A DNA stretch of 64,000 bases from Paguma larvata (taxonomy: Eukaryota > Chordata > Mammalia > Carnivora > Viverridae): the NCBI GenBank assembly GCA_030068075.1, contig CM057825.1, forward strand, positions 79,313,123 through 79,377,122, given 5' to 3'. Shown here in pieces: positions 56,414 to 64,000 of this stretch (position 1 is the stretch's first letter; each line of letters begins with the position of its first letter). A program made the translations under genes and the position numbers. A model generated the notes under the pieces. It was not told where the DNA came from and did not search any database. It saw nothing but the letters and a program-made list of their open reading frames with translations.

Positions 56414-56696
56414 CAGCTGGACCTTGAACTACAGCAGGTTTGAACTTCTCTGGTCCACTTACATGTGGATTTTCTTCAACACAGTACGGTACTGTAAATA
56501 TAATTTCTCTTATGATTTTCTTGACCTTATATATATACTGAATAATATATACAACATACAATGTGTGTGTTAATCGACTGCTTCTGGTCAACAGTAGGTT
56601 ATTAGTAGTTAAGTTCTGGGGGAGTCAGAAGTTAAACATGGTTTTTCAGCACAGGAATTGGTATCCCTGCCCCCCTTGTTGTTCATGAGTCAACGG
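56414..56696 (+). mobile_element. Tigger-like: Tigger-type DNA transposon in L2
   Basis: Begins CAG with 'cagctggaccttgaactac' and ends 'gttgttcatgagtcaacgg', inverted termini of the 'cagttgacccttgaacaac' type. TA dinucleotides flank it (56412-56413 and 56697-56698), the mariner/Tigger target. Interior text 'cacttacatgtggattttct' and 'aacagtaggttattagtag' is family-typical. At 283 bp it is non-autonomous. Confidence 0.75.
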
Positions 56697-57005
56697 TACT
56701 GTGTTAAATGCTGGTAAGTGGTAAGGAGAAGAAAAAAGAAGGAAGCAGGATATAAAATATTATAGGGTCGAAGGGAGGGGGTGAAATTACAGATGAAATT
56801 ACAGGTGGCCAAGGACAGCCTCAGTGTGAAGCTCATATTTGAGTCTGAAGAGTGTGAAGGAGTCAGCTTTGCAGAGACATGGGGAAGAGCATTCAGCACA
56901 GCATTACATGCAAAGGTCCTGTGGCAGATCACGACTGGCATGTTGAGGAACATCAAGGAAGCCAGTGTGGCTGGAGCCCAACATTCACAGGGAGAGATGT
57001 AAGAA
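56697..57005 (-). mobile_element. L2: LINE-2 3' end, antisense (part 2)
   Basis: Continues the antisense L2 past the Tigger insertion: 'gctggtaagtggtaaggaga', 'catggggaagagcattcagc', 'tgcaaaggtcctgtggcaga' and 'gccagtgtggctggagccca'. Confidence 0.85.
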
Positions 57006-59020
57006 ATAAAATCAGAGAGGAGCAGGGAGTAAGCATGTACGCTTCTAAAACATACACCTTTTTATCCGTCACGAAGAAAAGCCACCCATTTACCAAATTT
57101 TCATTTACTCAAAACTCTGCAGTGGTTATTTTTTCAAAACATGCATATCTCTATATTTCAAGAGAACAACAAAAAGGAAAAAAAAAAGCCAACATACAAA
57201 AGAAAAGAAAAAAAGAAAAAGCCAACATATTTGCCTGGGAAAAAAAATCCTAAGTTTCCATTAATAAAAATGAAAGCTCTTTGTGGCTTTGAGTGTAAGC
57301 TTCTTTAGAACTGGGACCAAGCATCACAATGGAGAACACAGCTTAGCACCACTGGCAACTGAATGTGCAACAATGCTATAAAAAGATGTCACGCAGGTAT
57401 AAAAGAATAGCATGCAGAATTACAGGAGAGAAGAGCATTGAAATTTACCACAGGGACATTGTTCTAAATGTTGCAATGCCCCAAAAGTCTTTGGCAAATT
57501 TCAATGCCAAGCTGGCTAACGCAATATCCAGACCACACATCCTTCCTGCCCAACCAGCTTCTTGACGTGAAGACGATGCTATCGGCCAAGATCTGTGACA
57601 CAGCAGGGTTCGGGGGCGGTACCTTAAGATCTGGAATCTTCCAATTCCATTCAGTCCTAATCAACCAGTTTCACGTATCTTGTAAACACTCTTCCAATGA
57701 AAAAACACTCATAAATTCTAAATCGTTCAGTGCAGTGACTCCACTGTTCTTAAGAACGCACAGTCTGTGTCACCAAGGCAACAAGTCCAAGGCATGGACT
57801 ACAGGGCATACTCGGAAGCATGTGTAACAGAAAACAGCTATTATTAACGACTAGTCACAATCCTTCCCCATCAGGTTCTTCGAGGCCACGCCCACCTCCG
57901 CACCCACAAACTCCTGTTGGTGGGTCATTTCGTGACTATCTCTAGTTGGAAATTATCAGAAAGAAAACTGAAAGAAGTCAGTAGGGCTAATGTGATCTAC
58001 AAAATAAAGAACTGCAGGGAAAGAAGTGACTGGAACTTCAGAAAGGTACGGACCAGAGCGCAAAAATGAGTTTTGAGGACAGGTGATCTGGAATGGTGCA
58101 AGGCAGGAGAGATGGGAGAGGATGTTTACAGACATTGGAATTTTTAGAAATATACATTAAATCTCTATTAATGTTCTCTGAAAAAAAAAGGCAAGGTTTG
58201 AAATTTGGAAATACCTGTTAGTTACTTTAGCTTCTGAACTGTGTGCCTCTAGATGGTAAATTGTATGAAGTACTGTTGCAACAACCAGACTTGAGGAAAG
58301 AGTCTAGTCCGTGGACATAGAAAATGCAGTGAATTCTTTACTTGACATAATACATTCTTCAGTATCGAGGGTGGTGATGTATTTCAAAACAAAGCATGGC
58401 AAAGATGTTACAAGGAAAATCACGACCAGATGTCGACTGCCTGGCCTCAAATGCTGAAGCCGGTTATTCTACAGATGTTAAAAGTCAATTTATTCCCAAA
58501 CTACCTAAAAAAGCAGAAATTTGGACACAGATTCATTGTCTTCCATTTTTCCAGTCTCAGCAAAAGTAACCTAAGTAACAAAACCCTGTAACCCAAGTAA
58601 AACCCAAATAACCCAAGTAACAAAACCCTGCTTCCTTGCAGTGGTGTTCCCCAATCATCTAGCAGTTTCTATCCAGTTGACCTAAGGGAAAAAAAAGACT
58701 TTCTCTTGGTATCACTGAATCTTGGAATCCAACCAGTCCCTCCCTTTTCCCTTCAGAAGACAACCTACCAGGCAAGTTGAGAGCAGGGTAGTTACACATC
58801 GTTCAAAAGCAAAGGCTTTGCCAGTCACCAAGAAGTTTCTGGTCAAAGAGGATTCACAGACAATATAAAATAATGCCTCGATGGTAAGCAGTCAATTAAA
58901 TTTTTTGATTGCACAAAGAAGTTAATAAATTCTCCATTCTAACCAGAAAATAACTATGTGAGACATTAATGATTATACCAGAAATCTATTTAAATTATAT
59001 AAATTTTTTAAAAAAATAAG
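57006..59020. other. Unassigned stretch, 2 kb
   Basis: A-rich runs at 57175-57250. Frames at 57365-57827 on both strands lack domain or splice support. A 16-bp unit is repeated at 58573-58588 and 58615-58630. Confidence 0.45.
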
Positions 59021-59024
59021 TGGA

Positions 59025-59225
59025 GGGACACCTGGGTGGTTCAGTCGGTTAAGTGTCCGACTCCAGCTCAGGTCACGATCTCATGGTTTGTGAGTCTGAG
59101 TCCTGCGTCAGGCTCTGTGCTGATGGCATGAAGCCTGCTTCAGATTCTCTGTTCCCCTCTCTCTGTCCCTCTCTCTCTCCCACTCTCTCTCTCTCGAAAA
59201 TAAATAAACATTAAAACAAATAAAT
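59025..59225 (+). mobile_element. SINEC_Fc-like: Felid SINE
   Basis: Head 'gggacacctgggtggttcag', B box 'caggtcacgatctcatgg', body with 'gctgatggcatgaagcctg', long CT run, tail grown into (AAAT)n. Confidence 0.93.
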
Positions 59226-59812
59226 AAATAAATAAGAAGAACACAATCTATAGGTCACATAAGAACTAAAAACAGAGATTATCTGAGAAGATCCTCTAAC
59301 ACCAAAAGAAAGAAGCGAAGACTATGAAAGACTGCTTTATAACACTACGTAAATGCCAAACACCTGTCTGTATAGAATGGTTTCTGCATCTCATGTTTTC
59401 CTCTTTTATTTTCCAAGAGGATAATATAGAAGGTCTACAATGGGGGGGGGGCAGAAACATGAAGTTTTCAAAAGAATTATGCACAGATAATGTACCTTTA
59501 AATGTTACCAATAAGTATACCTGAGGCGTAAATTGCTCCTTACGTTTCACTTTTCTGAATTTTCTGAAGCTTCTATAACAAGAAGGTAGTAATTCATAGT
59601 GGAAAGCAAATTTTAGAGAGATGTTTAAATTATTAAAATGTCAAAGAACTAAAATGTTTATTAAGGGTCAAAATGTACACATACAAAATACGATCAGGAG
59701 GAAGCAGTCAGTGCGCAAAAAGCTACCTTTCACAGTCAAACAATTCAGATGTTCTATTCTAGTGCTTCTTCTACTTGGGCATGTCTTGGGCTTTTTGGGG
59801 TGTCGTTTATCT
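59226..59812. other. Unassigned stretch
   Basis: Includes a 10-base G run near 59442-59451. No repeat or exon recognised. Confidence 0.4.
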
Positions 59813-60015
59813 GGGGCGCCTGGGTGGTTCAGTCAGTTAAGCTTTCGACTCTTGATTTCAGCTCAGATCATGATCTCACGAGGCGTGGGTTCAAGCCTTG
59901 CATCAGGCTCTTTGTTGAGAGAGTGACACTTGCTTCGTATTCTCTCTCTCCTCCCCCCTGCTCGTGCGTGCTCTCTCTCCCTCTCTCAAAATAAATAAAT
60001 TAAGAAAAAAATTTT
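59813..60015 (+). mobile_element. SINEC-like: Carnivoran SINE, older body type
   Basis: Head 'ggggcgcctgggtggttcag', 'gactcttgatttcagctcag', body 'gacacttgcttcgtattctc', CT run, 'aaataaataaattaag' tail. Confidence 0.92.
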
Positions 60016-61049
60016 AATTAACAAAAGAAACACAGGAGATGAGACCTGTGGAGGTGCATGTCTAACAAACCCTCAGGCGATACTGGTGCTGTCAATCTGC
60101 AGACCCCACTGCGCGCAGCCAGGTTTGAAGCAACAGAAAGGACATAGATTCCAGCCTGTGTTCTCCCAGAAAGGAGGCCATGCTCATTCTAGGCTGAACA
60201 AAGAGAAAATGAACTCAGAATTTCACCTTCTTTCAAAGTCCTAAAGCAAGGGCATAGAGTCCTCTCTCTGGCCAACCCTTGGTGATTAAATACTTAGTTA
60301 CGTTCTTTAAAAGGGGGGTGTCAATTAAACTAAGACCATCATGATTCTAGGACCACATGGGTTTGTTAAAGCAACCAAGGAACTGGCCTTTGGCTCAAAC
60401 ATGGTGGACAGTCGCTGAACACCCTAGAATCCACAAACATACCAAATCTCTTGGTGGTACTTTTCAACCACGTTGTTTCCTACAATGATTTGTTAGATGC
60501 CTGAGATTAGGAGGCAGTCCACAAATTCAGAATCTGTCATTCACAGGGAGACAAAACAAGCCAAACATGCACTGCATGAGCTCACCAGCACTTACCAGGC
60601 GACTCGGAGACCTCGGGAGCACAGGGAAAGGGGTGACCTTGTCAGGAGTCAGAACAGTCACTGCCCTTTCACTACCAACCTCATCCTTCTCGCCACCTCA
60701 GGGTCCATCAGGAGCTCACAGCAAAAAACACGCTCACTAACTCCGTAAAGCCTCAGTAAGAGACGGCAAATGCCTAAGAAATGACTCAGGCCACACCCAA
60801 TAGCCTCCACACCTCGACAACCCATCAAAGCAACGGAGGGTGACCGTGGGGATCCCTTTCGCCCTAAGGAAGAAGGTACCTGGCTGAGAGGCCTCCAAGT
60901 TCTGTGCACCGTGAACCTCGGCACGAACTAACTTAATTAACCATTCAGAAGAGCACAGAGAATTCCCACCAGCCTCCATGTCCCTAAACAGCACACTGCC
61001 ATTTATCCCCAATGCTGTCATTTCCTGCCTGCAGTGAAGTAATTACACA
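60016..61049. other. Unassigned stretch
   Basis: Opposed frames at 60497-60748 (plus), 60658-60924 and 60737-61021 (minus) overlap and show no domain. Not called. Confidence 0.4.
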
Positions 61050-61215
61050 CAGTGGGAATTCTGGAGCTGCTGGTTCTAATGTTTATCTGCTGTTAACTTG
61101 TTGTGTGACCTCAAAGACATTTCTCTAGTGCCTTGATTTCCTCTGCTATAAAAACAAGATAAGGGAATGACATGCTTGACAAAGTGCCCTCGTAGAATAC
61201 TCGAGTCATCGCTAT
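61050..61215 (+). mobile_element. MIR: MIR copy
   Basis: 'ttgttgtgtgacctcaaaga', 'gccttgatttcctctgctat' and 'gataagggaatgacatgct' follow the MIR core (ctgtgtgaccttgggcaag; cctcagtttcctcatctgt). Confidence 0.65.
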
Positions 61216-61704
61216 CCTAGAGATGCTCACGGGGTTGGTAATTAACGTGTCTCTCGCACTAAGGCCTTCAGCAAACATGATGACACGTTGTGTAAAGCAT
61301 GGGATCTCAAACGATATTTCTTTTTTGCTAAAACAGGTTTCAGTGACAGATGCTACCTATAAAACTGCTGATAAAAACTGTATCGAATGTGCTTCTTTGT
61401 AAGTCGCTGTTTCATTCGCTGAGGTATATCTTTCCGTAACCGTGGCTCTAACAACAGACCATGGCTTCACAAGTAGAAGAGACACTAGAAAATCCACCTT
61501 CAATTGTATTTCTATAACTTTAACATCCAGCACGGAAAACTTAGCGAAGTAAAATTGGGCTGTGCTTCTTTACCAGTGAGATAGTTTGTAGCCGCTCAAC
61601 ATCATGTTATAGCAGACGAATTAGTAACACAGTCTGGACAGGTGAGAAAAGCTGGTTACAAAACACTCTGTACGTAAAACAATCAGTATAATATGATTCT
61701 GTAA

Positions 61705-61757
61705 ATCTACATAGCCATAAAAAATACTCAATAAATGGTAGCTATATTTTACATCTC
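61705..61757 (+). mobile_element. Short MIR/L2-like tail
   Basis: 'atactcaataaatggtagct' is the shared tail motif of MIR and L2 (gctcaataaatgttagct). Too short to assign. Confidence 0.4.
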
Positions 61758-61764
61758 TCTTTAG

Positions 61765-62200
61765 GGCTCCAGCCCTTTTCTTATATACCTGAGTAAGTTA
61801 TATATTCAAGTTATGACACATATTAATCATTTATGTGTCACAAATGTAGTGTGAATTTTCCCAGTCTGTTGTCTCTTCATTTATATAGAAGTTTTAAATT
61901 TTAACATATTCAAGTCGATTTGTTTTTCCTTCTCTGGTCACTTCTCTTGCTCTAAAGCCATGAAAATTGTCATTCCTAGTCAGACCTGATAAATATTTTC
62001 TGCTAGCTTTCCTATAATTCGACTTGCAGTATTCAACCCTCTGGACTTTATTTGTAAGATAGCCTATGTTTGGTGGGGTCCAAAGTGGTATCTTGTTATG
62101 TCCAAACTATTTCTTAATTAATCTATTAAACAATGCTTCCTCGTTGACTTATTTTGAAAACTTTAGCATACTGGCATTATATGTAGTTAGGAAATTATTC
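61765..62200 (-). mobile_element. L1M-like: LINE-1 fragment, antisense
   Basis: 'gaagttttaaattttaacat' with 'aagtcgatttgtttttcctt' and 'ctctggtcacttctcttgc', then 'tttagcatactggcattat', follow antisense L1 ORF2 text (gaagttttaattttgatg; aagtccaatttatc; atgccagtaccatac). Diverged, no open frame. Confidence 0.55.
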
Positions 62201-62774
62201 CAGTTCACTTTTTAAATAAAAAGTACCAAAACCTCAAAGGAAAAACTCAAATATACATAGTAGTTTCATAAAAAATCTTAATAAAAGATTATAAACAAAT
62301 CATTTTCCTTATCAAGCCATTTCACCTTCAAGGGGGCATCAGTCAGCTAAGCGATAATTCCTATTTAAAATCAGTTCTTCCCCACTCAGTTGAAGGCTTT
62401 GAAAATCTATCTGTAAGGCATATAAGTACATGGTAGCTGAGTCATCAACTGCTGTTGGAATTCTCTGCTTATTTTATGGGGAGGGGCTACTTCTTGGGTG
62501 ACAAGATTATTCTCACTCCGATACACCTGAAAAGAATGCCCCATGGCCTGAAAAAACAAAAAGTAAAGAAGTTGAAGAATTCATTGCTTAATTTAGTCAA
62601 GATTGAGAACTATCATTTTCACTCTATTGATTTTCCTTCCAAATATATTAGAAACCTACCACACACAGTACGTACTGTATAAACTTGGACATGTTGTTTT
62701 CCATTTCTAATGTCTGCATCTTGCCATTTCTATTAAGATATAAGCTCCTGGGAAGCAAAGGCTATGTTTATTGG
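62201..62774. other. Unassigned stretch
   Basis: AT-rich DNA, nothing recognised. Confidence 0.4.
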
Positions 62775-62810
62775 GGAAGGAAGGAAGGAAGGAAGGCCGG
62801 CCGGCCGGCC
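62775..62810 (+). repeat. (GGAA)5(GGCC)4 compound microsatellite
   Basis: Five GGAA units (62775-62794) pass in register into four GGCC units (62795-62810). The GGCC part contains three internal CpGs, rare for a mammalian tetranucleotide repeat. Confidence 0.97.
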
Positions 62811-63244
62811 CGTTTGCTGAGCTTTGCCCATGGTAGACACCCAGGAAAGGCTAACAATGGACCAACTATTTTAGCATTTCAGCTATAAATGATGCTTTAG
62901 GGGAAAAAATTATATACATATATAATATACATATATATTATGCCACTGAATGTTTTCATCTGAATTCATCTCCCCTACTAAGTAACATGGACAGATTTTT
63001 GCCATCAACTCACACCCTGAAGCACAAGACATGATGATCTTTCTTTTCATTTGCATAGCTACGACTCGTCATTATCCAGCCCTATTTTTTTGACTCGACA
63101 AAACAGAATTGCACCATTAGGATTTCAGCAAGTCTGTTCTTGCACTGACTATTTTGAATCGTGCCTTTCAGAAGCAACCACTTTAAGAAAAAAAGAAAAA
63201 TTGTAACTCGTAAAGTACTCAGCCGTTCCTCTTGGTTTTGGAAC

Positions 63245-63373
63245 CTGAGCTTTTCTGGGTTCGTCCGCCTGTAGCTTTTCCACGTAGGGAAGGATGTGTG
63301 AGAGAAGTTCCTCCGGAGCGAGGCAGTTGATGAGAGTCCTCAGCCTTGTAATCTCTGTAACCCCTCCACGCAT
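63245..63373 (-). CDS. Exon-like open stretch, gene unknown
   Basis: On the minus strand a frame from an ATG at 63373 reads TEITRLRTLINCLAPEELL then HILPYVEKLQADEPRKAQ. The peptide is Leu-rich, helical-looking and CpG-retaining, which is unlike the AT-rich surroundings. A possible donor (CAG then GTTCCA) sits at 63245-63240, and the frame continues to a stop at 63149 through a less protein-like tail. No good polypyrimidine acceptor precedes it on the minus strand, and the ATG context is poor. I do not recognise the family. It may be a real exon with unusual splice sites, a fragment of an old gene copy, or chance. Confidence 0.18.
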
Positions 63374-63404
63374 GAATGGACTGGTTCTCTAGACACTGTG
63401 CTCA

Positions 63405-63560
63405 CCGTCGTCGTCATCGTCATCAGTGCTACGATTTACTGAGCATTTTATGTATGTCAGTCATACTGCTAAATGCTTTACTTGTTCTTTCCAGCGCTGT
63501 TTTCATTACCAAGAAACTTTAGGATGTATTTCCTCCCCATTTCCAAAACAACTGCTCAGT
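63405..63560 (-). mobile_element. MIR: MIR fragment
   Basis: 'gatttactgagcattttatg', 'gtcagtcatactgctaaatg' and 'aaactttaggatgtatttcc' are a reverse MIR. The preceding 'cgtcgtcgtcatcgtcatc' occupies the place of the MIR terminal trinucleotide tail. Confidence 0.6.
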
Positions 63561-64000
63561 GTGATATTATGCAGAATTCAGTGCATTTTAGAGCTCTTAC
63601 TTAACTTTTTAAGCTAATAAAGGACTAGCACGTTAAAAAATGTGGTATTTCATTTCATACTATGCTTCTTTTTCATCCGTAAAACAGAAAAGTCTAACCT
63701 ATACATCTCACTGTCCCTGCTTCTCGCTTTTCTGTTGGAGCAGAATGGATGTGTCTTCCAGGCGGCAGAAGGTGGCCCAGGATGAGCAGAGAGATTATCT
63801 TACGTGTTGGCAAAGCAACCGACTCTGACTCCTCCCACCACCGTCCCCATCCTGCTCCCAAGCCCCGAGGAGTGTGGGAGAACAAGGTAGGGTTACATGC
63901 TCATAAACACTAACCAACTGCCTCTCCCGTGCCTCTCTCTCCGCGTGTGCCTACGGGCGTCCACTGGAGAGGCAGGCACGCCCCACAGGAGGTTCCCAGG
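63561..64000. other. Unassigned stretch to the window end
   Basis: Short frames on both strands (63640-63885) without support. GC content rises towards the right edge, so a gene or CpG-rich region could begin beyond the window. Confidence 0.35.

Noticed and set aside
62331..62356. Short SINE-head-like text (gggggcatcagtcagctaag)
   Set aside because: No B box, body, tail or duplication follows. Probably chance.
1..64000. A novel gene system, CRISPR array or cluster
   Set aside because: Read end to end, the window is explained by carnivoran transposons, simple repeats and unassigned non-coding DNA. No array, operon or multigene system is visible.

Overview
This window is nuclear genomic DNA of a carnivoran mammal, almost certainly a cat (Felidae). 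The main evidence is 37 copies of a tRNA-Lys-derived SINE. Each has the 'gcctgggtggctcag' head and a 'caggtcatgatctca' B-box region. Most carry the body 'gctgacagctcagagcctgg', which I associate with felids, followed by a CT-rich stretch and an 'aaataaacattaaaa' tail. A minority carry the older pan-carnivoran body ('gagcctgcttgagattctc'). No bacterial-style gene layout, operon or CRISPR array is present.

I can assign no complete protein-coding gene. Nearly all ORFs of 60-150 codons are chance frames or translations of repeats. Four short stretches look a little exon-like: 113-337, 695-849 and 63245-63373 on the minus strand, and a possible retrocopy 3' end at 2130-2356. All are weak, and I cannot name a gene for any. 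The window is best read as intronic or intergenic DNA built from layered transposons.

Layout. 1-3.3 kb: single-copy DNA with exon-like patches and one SINE. 3.4-5.3 kb: an old LINE-1 split by a solo LTR that itself contains a SINE. 5.3-16.8 kb: mostly single-copy DNA with scattered SINEs, an L1 fragment, a full-length-looking MIR, an MLT1 LTR and an L2 fragment. 16.8-18.2 kb: a long L2. 18.4-22.2 kb: a degraded L1 with three SINE insertions and a TA/CA-rich duplicated patch. 22.2-33 kb: mostly single-copy DNA with a tail-to-tail SINE pair. 33-46.7 kb: dense SINEs, an MST LTR, an ERVL-like LTR and two L1 3' ends. 46.7-64 kb: an MLT1A-type LTR, MIRs, hAT and Tigger DNA transposons, L2 and L1 fragments and several young SINEs.

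The parts do not work together as a pathway. They record successive insertions: L2, MIR and Charlie elements first, then MaLR LTRs and old L1s, then carnivoran SINEs, and last the felid SINEs with near-perfect target-site duplications (TSDs). All family names come from recalled consensus sequences read by eye, so subfamily names and edges are approximate (about 5-30 bp).
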